A DNA stretch of 64,000 bases, taken from positions 62,001 through 126,000 of the forward strand of contig JAQWSC010000004.1 in the NCBI GenBank assembly GCA_029243385.1, given 5' to 3'. This document shows positions 1 through 8,901 of the stretch, piece after piece. Every line of letters starts with the position of its first letter. Position 1 is the stretch's first letter. A program made the translations under genes and the position numbers. The DNA is from Flavobacteriaceae bacterium (GTDB taxonomy: Bacteria > Bacteroidota > Bacteroidia > Flavobacteriales > Flavobacteriaceae). The notes below the pieces were generated by a model. It saw only the letters and a program-made list of their open reading frames with translations, did not search any database and was not told the DNA's origin.

Positions 1-1
1 A

Positions 2-487
2 GAAGCATATAAAACAGCTCAAGATCAACAAATCACTTGCCAATATCGTTTTCAAAACGGAGCTTTTTCTTTTTGGATAGAAGACCAATCGTTTGAGGTA
101 AAAATGGTGTCAATTACTGGTTCCAAAATCCATTTAGAAATTAATGGAATGCTTAGCTCGTTTGAAATCGTTAAAAACAAAACCGCCTATTTTATTCATA
201 ACGAATCTACAGGAGCTATTGAATTGCACCAACAAAGTCGTTTTCCTGAAATTAAAAAAGAAAAAAAACCGGGAAGTTATGAGGCTTCCATGCCCTCTCA
301 AATCATCAAAATTTTGGTGCAAAAAGGAGATGAAATCAATGAGAATGATCCGTTGCTTGTTGTTTCATCTATGAAAATGGAAAGCACTATTGTCGCCAAC
401 CAACAAGGTGTTGTTAAAAACATTACTGTGAGCGAAGGACAAAACGTAGAAGCTGGATTCTTATTGCTTCAAATTAAAGAAAAGTAG
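2..487 (+). CDS. Biotin-dependent acyl-CoA carboxylase, biotin-carrier C-terminal part (partial)
   Basis: The frame is open to the left edge, so this is the 3' end of a larger gene; the first ATG at 104 is internal. The last 70 or so residues form a biotinyl/lipoyl-attachment domain with the signature SSMKMES; the biotinylated lysine is encoded at 374-376. The domain sits at the C-terminus after a linker region, as in alpha subunits of acetyl-, propionyl- or methylcrotonyl-CoA carboxylases, where it carries the carboxybiotin between the biotin carboxylase and the carboxyltransferase. The substrate cannot be decided from this fragment. A stand-alone carrier protein is unlikely because the frame runs off the window. 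Confidence 0.85.
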   Translation, partial: EAYKTAQDQQITCQYRFQNGAFSFWIEDQSFEVKMVSITGSKIHLEINGMLSSFEIVKNKTAYFIHNESTGAIELHQQSRFPEIKKEKKPGSYEASMPSQIIKILVQKGDEINENDPLLVVSSMKMESTIVANQQGVVKNITVSEGQNVEAGFLLLQIKEK

Positions 488-537
488 GAATTTCAATTCT
501 ACAATGCATTTATTTGTCTAAAAATTGAAGATTTTTT

Positions 538-1029
538 TTATGGTTTATCCAAATAAGCAAGCCCAATAAATTCAGCAATACAAGCAGGTTTTTTTTCGTC
601 CTCAAGTTCAAAAACAATTTCCAATTTGTATTTCGCTCCTGCTGGAATGGGTGTGAATTCCATCAATGAAACTTTGGCTCTTACAGGAGAGGCAACTTTG
701 GTAGCTCTCATAAAGCGTACTTTGTCCAATCCATAGTTGATCCCCATATTTACGTCCAGGAAGGCAAAAGTTTCGTTGCAAAACTTAGGAATAAGAGATA
801 AAATAAAAAAACCGTGAACGACGGTTGTTTTGTAAGGCGAGTGAGTAGCTGCCATCTCAGGATCTGTATGGATCCATTGGTTGTCACCAGTTACTTTAGC
901 GAAGGCATTGATTTGCTCTTGAGAAATCGAATGCCAGTTGGAAATTCCTAATTCCTTTCCAACATAATGCTTCATTTCAGAAAGTTGTTTAAATTCCGTT
1001 TTGTAAGGGGCGTTGTTTGTATTGGTCAT
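538..1029 (-). CDS. MaoC-like hot-dog fold enoyl-CoA hydratase
   Basis: 163 residues, the usual length for a single hot-dog MaoC dehydratase. The hydratase-2 motif is clear: Asp49 and His54 in AFAKVTGDNQWIHTD are the catalytic pair, followed by the HGF motif of the central helix. Members of the family hydrate trans-2-enoyl-CoA to (R)-3-hydroxyacyl-CoA in the cytoplasm. The next gene upstream on the same strand, 87 bp away, is an SDR ketoacyl reductase. Together they suggest an (R)-3-hydroxyacyl-CoA module of fatty-acid or polyester type, but no polymerase is visible here. The substrate is not known. Confidence 0.85.
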   Translation of the reverse strand: MTNTNNAPYKTEFKQLSEMKHYVGKELGISNWHSISQEQINAFAKVTGDNQWIHTDPEMAATHSPYKTTVVHGFFILSLIPKFCNETFAFLDVNMGINYGLDKVRFMRATKVASPVRAKVSLMEFTPIPAGAKYKLEIVFELEDEKKPACIAEFIGLAYLDKP

Positions 1030-1116
1030 AGGTTAAATATTACATGGATTAAAGAAAAATAGCTTCTTTATTTGTTGGGTTTGTTATAATGATTATTTGT
1101 ATTTGCATGATTTTGT

Positions 1117-1860
1117 TCAAACTGTTAATGATCCGCCGTTGGCGTGCAACGTAATTCCGCTCACAAATCCAGCTTCTTTGGAGGCTAAAAAAAGATATAC
1201 GTGCCCCATGTCTTCTGGAGTTCCAATGCGTCCTACAGGAATTGAGGCAATGTTGGCTTTGATGACTTCTTCTGGCATGGAATCCGTCATTTCTGACTTT
1301 ACAAATCCTGGAGCCACTGCATTTACAGTGATATTGTATTTCCCAACCTCTTGAGACAATGCCCGAGTAAATCCAACAATTGCCGCCTTGGAGGCTGCAT
1401 AATTGGTTTGCCCAAATGCTCCTTGAAAAGCATTGACCGAAGAAGCCGAAATAATTCTTCCATAACCTGCTTCTTTCATATAAGGGAGTACGGATTTGGT
1501 GGTAACATATAACGAGTTGACATTAACATTCATCACCTGATTCCATTCATCAGGCGTCATTTTGAGAAACGAACGGTCTCTAATAATTCCTGCGTTGTTG
1601 ATGAGAATATCTATTTTTTTATGTGTAGAAATGATTTCTGAAACCGCATCGGAAACTGCTTTAGAGTCGGTCACATCCACTCTTTGAAAAAAAACGTTTC
1701 CGCCATCATTGGAAAGCAACTCGGCTGTTTCTTGACCTGAATCCAATACGTCCCAAAGAAAAACAGCGGCACCCTCATCGCAAAAAGCCTTACAAATTCC
1801 TGCTCCGATTCCACGGGCTCCTCCTGTAACTATAGCAATTTGTCCTTCTAATTTTTTCAT
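1117..1860 (-). CDS. fabG: SDR-family 3-oxoacyl-ACP / acetoacetyl-CoA reductase
   Basis: 247 residues, a classical short-chain dehydrogenase. The N-terminal cofactor motif TGGARGIG is at 12-19, NNAG at 88-91, and the catalytic Ser141, Tyr154 and Lys158 are present. It reduces a 3-oxoacyl thioester to the (R)-3-hydroxy form with NAD(P)H. Proximity to the MaoC hydratase, and the absence of the acpP/fabF neighbours usual for the fatty-acid-synthesis copy, make an acetoacetyl-CoA (PhaB-like) reductase as likely as a housekeeping FabG. The FabG family call is firm; the substrate is inferred. Confidence 0.8.
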   Translation of the reverse strand: MKKLEGQIAIVTGGARGIGAGICKAFCDEGAAVFLWDVLDSGQETAELLSNDGGNVFFQRVDVTDSKAVSDAVSEIISTHKKIDILINNAGIIRDRSFLKMTPDEWNQVMNVNVNSLYVTTKSVLPYMKEAGYGRIISASSVNAFQGAFGQTNYAASKAAIVGFTRALSQEVGKYNITVNAVAPGFVKSEMTDSMPEEVIKANIASIPVGRIGTPEDMGHVYLFLASKEAGFVSGITLHANGGSLTV

Positions 1861-2000
1861 ATCAGTAATTCCGTTTTAAAATTACAATTTTTTTATTTCA
1901 ACGATATAACAATTCGATTTGATTTGTACCAAACTCCCATAATTTTATCTTTTTTGCATAGATTTACATTTTACGATATTCATCTAGACAACTCTCTTTT

Positions 2001-3002
2001 ATGATCAACCGACAATATCTTTTAGCCAAACGTCCCAAAGGACTCCCTGAAAAAACTACCTGGAAATATGTAGAAACTTCGGTGGCAGAACTCCAAGAAG
2101 GAGAGATGCTAATAGAAAATCATTATGTATCGCTTGATCCTGCCATGCGCGCCTGGATGAATGAAACGCGTTCCTATATTGAACCCATTGGGCTTGGAAA
2201 GGTCATGCGTGCTGGAACTGTTGGGCAAGTCATTCGCACTAAGGGAAACACAAAATTTGAACAAGGAACTTTTGTAACCGGATGGGGCGGTGTACAAGAC
2301 TTTACCATTTCATCAGGAAATGATTTTTACCAAATTGATCCTGGTAAAGTCGGACTTCCTACTTTTGTTGGCACATTGGGAATGCCCGGAATGACTGCCT
2401 ATTTTGGAATATTAGAAGTCGGTAAAATCAAAAAGGGAGATGTTGTTTTGGTATCCGGAGCTGCAGGTGCTGTTGGAAGTATTGTGGGTCAAATCGCCAA
2501 AATAAAAGGATGTAAAGTCGTTGGAATCGCTGGTGGAAAACACAAATGCGCATATCTTGTTAACGAACTGGGCTTTGATGGAGCCATTGATTACAAAAAC
2601 GAATCGGTTCGAAAAGCTATCAAAAGAGAATGCCCAACTGGAATTGATGTGTATTTTGACAATGTAGGCGGCGAAATCCTTGATGCAGCACTGATGTTTT
2701 TGAGAATGCACGCGCGCGTTGTGGTTTGTGGGGCTATTTCTCAATACAACGAAACGGTCGCTAAAGGCCCTAACAATTACTTATCACTTCTTGTAAATAG
2801 AGCTTCTATGAAAGGGATGGTGGTTTTGGACTATGCCAAAAATTATCAACAAGCAATCCATCAAATGTCTGAATGGATGGCGAACGGAAAACTAAAAAGT
2901 AAGGAAGACGTGTATGAAGGAATGGATCAATTTTATGAAACTTTTCTTCGACTTTTTAGTGGAGAAAAACTTGGAAAACTCGTGTTGAAAATAAAACAAT
3001 GA
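2001..3002 (+). CDS. Zinc-independent MDR oxidoreductase (CurA/PTGR-like)
   Basis: 333 residues of the medium-chain dehydrogenase/reductase superfamily without zinc ligands. The N-terminal region contains SLDPAMRAWMNE, typical of leukotriene B4 dehydrogenase/curcumin reductase-like enzymes, and the Rossmann motif GAAGAVGS lies near residue 153. Such enzymes reduce the activated double bond of alpha,beta-unsaturated carbonyls with NADPH. The stop overlaps the start of the next gene (ATGA at 2999-3002), so the two are translationally coupled. The physiological substrate is unknown. Confidence 0.85.
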   Translation: MINRQYLLAKRPKGLPEKTTWKYVETSVAELQEGEMLIENHYVSLDPAMRAWMNETRSYIEPIGLGKVMRAGTVGQVIRTKGNTKFEQGTFVTGWGGVQDFTISSGNDFYQIDPGKVGLPTFVGTLGMPGMTAYFGILEVGKIKKGDVVLVSGAAGAVGSIVGQIAKIKGCKVVGIAGGKHKCAYLVNELGFDGAIDYKNESVRKAIKRECPTGIDVYFDNVGGEILDAALMFLRMHARVVVCGAISQYNETVAKGPNNYLSLLVNRASMKGMVVLDYAKNYQQAIHQMSEWMANGKLKSKEDVYEGMDQFYETFLRLFSGEKLGKLVLKIKQ

Positions 3003-3763
3003 GCAAAGCATTTTTATTTGATTTGGACGGCGTTTTTTATATTTCAAATCGACTTATTGAAGGAGGAAATGAAACCCTAGCATACCTCCGTTCCAAACAC
3101 ATTCCTTTTCGTTTTGTGACCAACACAACCACATTTTCTCGGAAGAAATTGTGGGAAAAACTCTCAGGACTGGGATTGGAGTTGTTAGAAACGGAAATTG
3201 TTAGCGCCAATTATTCGGGAGTGTTGTATTTGAAAAAACAACAAGCCAAATCCTGTAAATTAATTTTAGAAGAAACCGCAAAAGAAGATTATCGATCATT
3301 TAATATTGAAGAAAAGCATCCGGAATACATTGTCATTGGAGATATTGGAAATCGATGGAACTACGACTTAATGAACGAACTGATGAATGATGTCCTTGAG
3401 GGTTCCCAAATCATAGCGCTTCACAAGGGACGTTATTTTCAAACAGATGAAGGACTTAAAATCGACGCAGGAGCTTTTGTTGCGGGAATAGAATACGTAA
3501 CCAAAAAAAAGGCTGTTGTTATTGGAAAGCCAGTTGCTTCTTTTTTTGAGTTAGCTGCCTCTGAATTTGAATGTCTTCCTCATGAAATCACAATGGTAGG
3601 AGACGACCTTATTAACGATATATATGGAGCACAACAAATGGGCTATCGTTCGATTTTGGTAAAAACTGGAAAATACCGTGAGGAAATCTACAAAGCCTCT
3701 TCAATTCGCCCCGACTCCTTGATTCCTTCCATTGTAGACATTATTGAAGAATGCAAATTGTAG
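2999..3763 (+). CDS. HAD-superfamily (IIA) phosphatase, NagD/LHPP-like
   Basis: 254 residues. Motif I is FDLDGVF with nucleophile Asp8 and general acid Asp10; motif II is in RFVTNTTT; the distal metal-binding motif VGDDLINDI is near residue 200. The C2-type cap and length match the HAD-IIA group (NagD, pyridoxal phosphatase, phospholysine/phosphohistidine phosphatase). It is a cytoplasmic phosphohydrolase; substrate unassigned. It overlaps the preceding oxidoreductase by four bases and is convergent with the nuclease gene ending at 3809. Confidence 0.85.
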   Translation: MSKAFLFDLDGVFYISNRLIEGGNETLAYLRSKHIPFRFVTNTTTFSRKKLWEKLSGLGLELLETEIVSANYSGVLYLKKQQAKSCKLILEETAKEDYRSFNIEEKHPEYIVIGDIGNRWNYDLMNELMNDVLEGSQIIALHKGRYFQTDEGLKIDAGAFVAGIEYVTKKKAVVIGKPVASFFELAASEFECLPHEITMVGDDLINDIYGAQQMGYRSILVKTGKYREEIYKASSIRPDSLIPSIVDIIEECKL

Positions 3764-3808
3764 TTTGGGAAAAATATTCAAACACTTTGCATTCGCATTT
3801 TTAATGAA

Positions 3809-4855
3809 TTACTGAACCTCACGAAGCAAATAGACATAAACAGGAAAATGATCGCTGTAACCGCCTAAGTAACTTCCTGCAAAACTCCGATAAGGATAGC
3901 CTTTGTAACGCCCTTTGGGATTTAGAAGATACGGAGGATTGTAAATCCCTGACTTCCAATAGTACCAAGAAGATCGATTTTTTTTCAGTAATGACCCCGA
4001 CACAAAAATTTGATCTAGTAAAAACCAACTATCGCGATAAGCACTGGTTCCAAGCCCTTTCTTTTCCATGGCTTCCATGGGATTGTACATATGCTTCAGT
4101 TTGGCTTTATTGCGTTTGGCAACTGTTTGCAGCGTGTTCTTAAGACTTGCATTGGATGGGGTGTCATTAAAATCACCCATATCAATGATTTTGGCTTTTC
4201 GGTTTTGTTTCAGCAACGAATCAATAATTTTTTTATTCAATTCAGCTGCCTTGATTCGCTTCGGTTCGCTTCTGGCTTGTCCTCCGCTTCGGGATGGCCA
4301 ATGATTAACAATAAGGTGAATTTCTTCTCCATCTAAAAGCCCTGTAACCAACAATTGATCACGCGTGTAGTCACGTTTTCCATTGTCGTTATACAAATAC
4401 AACGGATGATTGTAATAGCTTGTTGGCACAAAATGATTTTTTTTGAAAAGCAAGGCAACATCAATTCCACGTTCATCAGGAGAATCGACATGAACAATCC
4501 CGTAGTTGGATGTCTTTAATTGCGGGTCTGCTATTAAATCTTCGACCACTTTACGGTTTTCGACTTCACAAAGACCTACCAAAGTAGGAGATGATTGGGT
4601 TACTTCTTTTCCAATGCCTGCAATGACTTTCGCCATACTTGACACTTTTTTATTGTAAATTTTGGTAGTCCAACGATCGCGCCCTTTGGGAGTTCTGTCG
4701 TCGTCAAAAGTCTTGGGGTCGTTGATTGTGTCGAATAAATTCTCAACGTTGTAAAATGCTACGGTATGAATATTAAACGTTTTTTTTGCGGGCGATTGAG
4801 CAAACAGTACGCCTGTAAAAAATATAAAAGGAAGGAATTGATAAAGGTGTTTCAT
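3809..4855 (-). CDS. Secreted endonuclease/exonuclease/phosphatase (EEP) family nuclease
   Basis: The open frame extends to 4954, but I place the start at the ATG at 4855 because it begins a good signal peptide (MKHLYQFLPFIFFTGVLFAQ); the upstream extension is a second hydrophobic stretch of unlikely sequence. A -7 promoter element lies just upstream of this start. EEP hallmarks are present in order: NVENLFD, a CEVEN motif, NHWPSR, MGDFNDTP and the terminal YSDHFPV, which supply the metal and catalytic His/Asp residues. The protein is predicted to be periplasmic or exported and to cleave nucleic acid phosphodiesters. It is divergent from a second secreted nuclease at 4963, which suggests shared regulation. 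Confidence 0.85.
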   Translation of the reverse strand: MKHLYQFLPFIFFTGVLFAQSPAKKTFNIHTVAFYNVENLFDTINDPKTFDDDRTPKGRDRWTTKIYNKKVSSMAKVIAGIGKEVTQSSPTLVGLCEVENRKVVEDLIADPQLKTSNYGIVHVDSPDERGIDVALLFKKNHFVPTSYYNHPLYLYNDNGKRDYTRDQLLVTGLLDGEEIHLIVNHWPSRSGGQARSEPKRIKAAELNKKIIDSLLKQNRKAKIIDMGDFNDTPSNASLKNTLQTVAKRNKAKLKHMYNPMEAMEKKGLGTSAYRDSWFLLDQIFVSGSLLKKNRSSWYYWKSGIYNPPYLLNPKGRYKGYPYRSFAGSYLGGYSDHFPVYVYLLREVQ

Positions 4856-4877
4856 GGTATGCAATTGTCTTGAACTC

Positions 4878-4885
4878 CAAAAGTA
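4878..4885 (-). promoter_or_regulatory. -7 promoter element for the EEP nuclease gene
   Basis: TACTTTTG on the minus strand matches the Bacteroidota -7 consensus TAnnTTTG exactly, 22 bp before the chosen ATG at 4855. It supports that start over the longer frame. No good -33 TTG was seen at the usual spacing. Confidence 0.5.
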
Positions 4886-4938
4886 TGTAAAAAAGGTAGT
4901 AAAAGAGAAAAAAACATCAAAAAGAAAAAGACAAACGG

Positions 4939-4946
4939 TATATTTG
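4939..4946 (+). promoter_or_regulatory. -7 promoter element for the endonuclease I gene
   Basis: TATATTTG matches TAnnTTTG exactly, 16 bp before the ATG at 4963. With the opposite-strand element at 4878-4885 it forms a compact divergent promoter region between two nuclease genes. A -33 TTG is not evident. Confidence 0.5.
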
Positions 4947-4962
4947 TTATTCAAATATTAAC

Positions 4963-6057
4963 ATGAAAGATTTTATAACATATACTGTTTTGGGGGTTTT
5001 ATTAATTATCCATCAATTCATGCAGGCACAAATTCCTGCAGGCTATTATAACGATGCAGAGAACACCTCTGGGAACCAACTAAAAACAGCCCTCAATAAT
5101 ATAATTGAAGGGCATACTGTATTTCCATATTCTTCCTCCAGCACCGATGTTTGGGACATCGTAAGGCATACCGATGAAGACCCTAACAACTCCAATAATG
5201 TAATATTACTATATACAGGTCGATCTCAAAACAAATATTACGTAGATGCCGGTTCTGATTATGACTACAGTCAATTCGACAACGGAAACGGAACTTATGG
5301 CAATTCATGGAATCGAGAGCATGTGTGGGCAAAATCGCATGGCTTTCCCAATGAACAGGATCACGCTTACACTGATGTACATCATCTGCGACCGACAGAT
5401 CGAAGTGTTAACTCAAGTCGAGGTAATAAAGATTTTGACAACAGCGAAAACTTTCATAGCGAGGCCACTCTTTGTAAAACAGATGCTGACAGCTGGGAAC
5501 CTCGCGATGCCGTAAAAGGGGATGTTGCGCGTATGATGTTCTATATGGTAGTTCGTTATGAGAATTCTGGAACGTATGACTTGGAATTGGTAAACTATAC
5601 AGGAACCTCTTCTACTCCTATTTTTGGAAAACTATCCACACTCTTAACTTGGCATAGTGAAGACCCTGTGGACGACTTTGAACGCAATCGAAACGAGATA
5701 ATTTATAGCTATCAAAACAACAGAAATCCTTTTATAGACCATCCCAACTTGGTGAATCATATCTGGGGAACTCAACAAAGTGTTCCTTGGAACAGCACTT
5801 TGTCTTTGGATTCAAAACATTTTATAAATTCAAATTTGTATCCCAATCCCACCCAAAATGGCACAGTAACTTTAGCTACTAAACACAATTTTATTCAGGC
5901 CACTGTATTTTCGGTTTCGGGCAACTTTATCAGCAAACAGCCATTGACAGGAATTCTGAAAACCATTCATTTGCCCAAAAATCCAGGAATTTATTTTGTA
6001 AAACTTACCGACACCAACCATAAGCAACGAATTCAAAAAGTAGCGGTAGGGTTTTGA
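4963..6057 (+). CDS. Secreted endonuclease I-family nuclease with T9SS sorting tail
   Basis: 364 residues. An N-terminal signal peptide ends about residue 22 (MQAQ). The endonuclease I (EndA/NucM) core follows, with WNREHVWAKSHG, DVHHLRPTD and NSSRGNKDF, the usual His/Asn metal-site motifs. The last 75 or so residues start with NLYPNP and end with a KVAVGF-like strand, a type A type IX secretion C-terminal domain. The enzyme is therefore predicted to be exported and anchored or released at the cell surface, where it would degrade DNA and possibly RNA. The EEP nuclease is divergent upstream, and a TonB receptor gene follows 110 bp downstream. Confidence 0.9.
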   Translation: MKDFITYTVLGVLLIIHQFMQAQIPAGYYNDAENTSGNQLKTALNNIIEGHTVFPYSSSSTDVWDIVRHTDEDPNNSNNVILLYTGRSQNKYYVDAGSDYDYSQFDNGNGTYGNSWNREHVWAKSHGFPNEQDHAYTDVHHLRPTDRSVNSSRGNKDFDNSENFHSEATLCKTDADSWEPRDAVKGDVARMMFYMVVRYENSGTYDLELVNYTGTSSTPIFGKLSTLLTWHSEDPVDDFERNRNEIIYSYQNNRNPFIDHPNLVNHIWGTQQSVPWNSTLSLDSKHFINSNLYPNPTQNGTVTLATKHNFIQATVFSVSGNFISKQPLTGILKTIHLPKNPGIYFVKLTDTNHKQRIQKVAVGF

Positions 6058-6118
6058 ACCACAACTGTTATCAACAGCTGTTTATAAGTATTAATCACTA
6101 TTAAAAATATAGTCATCT

Positions 6119-6126
6119 TAATTTTG
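6119..6126 (+). promoter_or_regulatory. -7 promoter element upstream of the TonB receptor gene
   Basis: TAATTTTG fits TAnnTTTG, 41 bp before the receptor ATG. This suggests the receptor/lipoprotein pair has its own promoter rather than relying on read-through from the nuclease gene. No clear -33 TTG. Confidence 0.45.
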
Positions 6127-6167
6127 TAATTTTAAACCTGAAACGAATTTCATAAGTCTCTGTTCCT

Positions 6168-8891
6168 ATGTATAAAACTCTCGCTTTCCTTTACTGCTGC
6201 ATGCTGAGTTCAGTAGCATTTGCCCAATCATACTCCGTTCAAGGTGTTTTGCTGGATGACGCTACCTCTCAACCGATAGACCAAGCTGTTATTTCTATTG
6301 ATACGTCCACAATCACTCAAAGTGATGCTGATGGGCGTTTTTTAATAGAAGGCATTGCGTCCGGAACCTACACCATGAGCATTCAGCACCCAGAATATGC
6401 CGATTTTACCCTTCTTATTGAACTCATTCAAGAAGACATCAATTTGGGAATATTGATACTGGAAAGCAATTACAGTTTAAATAACCTTGGAAATTTGATT
6501 AGTTTGAGCGAATCCGAATTGGGTGACGAAGAAAACGATTCTTATTCCTCTGCGGGACTGCTACAAGCATCCAAAGATTTGTTTCTCAATCGTGCTGCAT
6601 TTGATTTCGGTCAAGTATTTTTTAGAGTTCGTGGCTACGATTCTGGCAATGGAGAACTCCTTATTAATGGTGTTCGCATGAACAAAATTGCAACAGGTCG
6701 TCCGCAATGGAACAACTGGGGTGGATTAAACGACGCTACGCGCAATCAAGTATTCTCAAACGGCTTAGAACTTTCCGACTACGGGTTTGGAGGAATTTCA
6801 GGAACTACAAACATCAACACTCTTGCCTCTGAATATAGATCAGGTACCCGAGTAACTAGCTCTACATCCAACAGATCCTACACAGGAAGATTAATGGCTA
6901 CATATAATACTGGAGTTTTGCCTTCGGGGTGGGCTGCCTCGTTGTCAGCTTCACGAAGATGGGCAGAAGAAGGGTTTATGGACGGTACATTATATGACGC
7001 ATATTCTGTTTTTGGTGCGCTTTCTTACCAACCCAACGACTATCATCAAATCAATGCCACATTTATTTATGCCTACAATCGCAGAGGAAGTAGCAGCGCC
7101 ATTACCGAAGAGGTATATGATTTGGCTGGAAGAAGCTACAATCCAAATTGGGGAGAACAAGACGGAAGTATTCGAAACTCAAGAGAGCGAAAAATTGCAG
7201 AACCAATCGCTATGATTACGCATCAATACAACAAAGGAAAGGTGCAATTATCGTCCAGTTTTGCATACCAAACGGGGCAGTATGGGAAATCACGATTGGG
7301 ATATCAGAATGCGCCCAATCCGTATCCCAACTACTATCGCTACTTACCCTCATACAAGTTTAATGCAGGATCCCTAGAATACAATGTTGAAAATGCACAG
7401 TTAACCAAAGAACAATTTTTAGCCAATCCTCAGATTGATTGGGCAACCCTATATCGTTTAAATTTAAACAATCAAGATCAACAAAGTGTATATGTTCTCT
7501 ACGAAGACAGAAACGATGACACTCAAATAAGTTTTAGTTCAACATTGCAGCACAAAGTAGGTGATCGTCTTAAAATAATAGCAGGAATCAATGCCACTCA
7601 CTTGGAGTCGGAAAACTTTGCTGAATTATCTGATTTGCTTGGAGGTTCTTTTTACAAAGACTTTGACTCTTTTAGCAATACGTCCAACAACCTTGGAGGA
7701 AATGATATCAAAAATGTAGGTGATCGTATTTCATACAACTATACTATCGACGCATCGGTTTATGATGGGTTTTTGCAAGCAGAATATACTTCGCAAAACG
7801 CCAAGTATTTTGCCAGCGGTTTTTATTCCAACACCGTTTACCAAAGAACTGGTTTGTATGACAACGAACTCTTTACCAATGCCTTAGGAAAAGGGGAAAA
7901 ACTTACCTTTGATAATGTAGGATTTAAAGCAGGTTTGAATTACAACATGGGCGGAGGACACAATCTAAGTTTTCACACCGGATTTCTTACAAAAGCACCA
8001 AACTTAAGAAACGCTTATTCCAACGCAAGGACTAGCAACGACATCACTCCAGAAATTACCTCTGAAAAAATAATGTCGATCGATGCAAGCTATATCGTAC
8101 AAACTCCTAAAGTAAAAGCACGACTGACTGGTTTTCACACACAATTTGTTGATGCTACGGAAGTCTCATTCTTTTATGCAGAAGGAATTAGTGGCGCATC
8201 GGTAACCCAAGATTTCTTTTCCGAAGCCCTGGTAGGTGTAAACAAAACCCACATGGGTCTAGAATTGGGAACCGAAGTGCAACTCAATGCTTCTTTTAAG
8301 GCAACGGCCGTAGCTGCCGTTGGTCAATATACTTACTCGAACAATCCCGAAGTCTATTTGTCTTCAGACCAAATCAGCTCACGAAGTTTTGGCACTTCAG
8401 CGCTCACCGATTATCGAGTGGCCAATGGTCCACAACAGGCGTATTCGATTGGATTGGAATACCGGAGTCCAAAGTATTGGTGGACCAATTTGACTGCCAA
8501 CCACTTGTCTCGTAATTATGCCGATGTATCGCCTATTACAAGAACACAAAATTTTTATATCAACCCCGAAAGTCCCAACGGCTCACTTTTTCCTGACATT
8601 TCTGAAGATAAAACACGTGCTTTACTCCGCCAACATCGTCTCGACGATGTGTTTCTGCTCAATTTGACAGGCGGAAAATCTTGGCGATTGGAAGGAAATT
8701 ACCTCAGTTTGTTTGTAAGCATCAACAATCTTTTAGATGCATCCTATCGAACTGGAGGGTACGAACAATCCCGAGCAGGAAATTACGAGCAACTTAGCCT
8801 CGACAACGCCAACGGAACGACTTCGTTTGGCCCAAAATATTTTTACGGTTACGGAAGAACATATTTCATCAATCTAGCCTATAGTTTCTAA
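6168..8891 (+). CDS. TonB-dependent outer-membrane receptor with carboxypeptidase-like N-domain
   Basis: 907 residues. A signal peptide ends at AFAQ (about residue 20). A carboxypeptidase-D-like regulatory beta-sandwich (VQGVLLDDATSQPIDQA onwards) spans about 22-105, then a plug domain (FRVRGYDSGNGELLINGVRMN) and a beta-barrel rich in Tyr/Asn that ends in the aromatic FINLAYSF. It is an energised importer of a large ligand across the outer membrane. The lipoprotein gene starts 10 bp downstream, a SusC/SusD-like pairing in layout although the lipoprotein is not SusD. The neighbouring nucleases suggest nucleic-acid fragments as ligand; that is inference only. Confidence 0.9.
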   Translation: MYKTLAFLYCCMLSSVAFAQSYSVQGVLLDDATSQPIDQAVISIDTSTITQSDADGRFLIEGIASGTYTMSIQHPEYADFTLLIELIQEDINLGILILESNYSLNNLGNLISLSESELGDEENDSYSSAGLLQASKDLFLNRAAFDFGQVFFRVRGYDSGNGELLINGVRMNKIATGRPQWNNWGGLNDATRNQVFSNGLELSDYGFGGISGTTNINTLASEYRSGTRVTSSTSNRSYTGRLMATYNTGVLPSGWAASLSASRRWAEEGFMDGTLYDAYSVFGALSYQPNDYHQINATFIYAYNRRGSSSAITEEVYDLAGRSYNPNWGEQDGSIRNSRERKIAEPIAMITHQYNKGKVQLSSSFAYQTGQYGKSRLGYQNAPNPYPNYYRYLPSYKFNAGSLEYNVENAQLTKEQFLANPQIDWATLYRLNLNNQDQQSVYVLYEDRNDDTQISFSSTLQHKVGDRLKIIAGINATHLESENFAELSDLLGGSFYKDFDSFSNTSNNLGGNDIKNVGDRISYNYTIDASVYDGFLQAEYTSQNAKYFASGFYSNTVYQRTGLYDNELFTNALGKGEKLTFDNVGFKAGLNYNMGGGHNLSFHTGFLTKAPNLRNAYSNARTSNDITPEITSEKIMSIDASYIVQTPKVKARLTGFHTQFVDATEVSFFYAEGISGASVTQDFFSEALVGVNKTHMGLELGTEVQLNASFKATAVAAVGQYTYSNNPEVYLSSDQISSRSFGTSALTDYRVANGPQQAYSIGLEYRSPKYWWTNLTANHLSRNYADVSPITRTQNFYINPESPNGSLFPDISEDKTRALLRQHRLDDVFLLNLTGGKSWRLEGNYLSLFVSINNLLDASYRTGGYEQSRAGNYEQLSLDNANGTTSFGPKYFYGYGRTYFINLAYSF

Positions 8892-8901
8892 AAAAAATCC
8901 A

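Noticed and set aside
4856-4954. N-terminal extension of the EEP nuclease
   Set aside because: It would place 33 residues before a complete signal peptide and covers the -7 element at 4878-4885.
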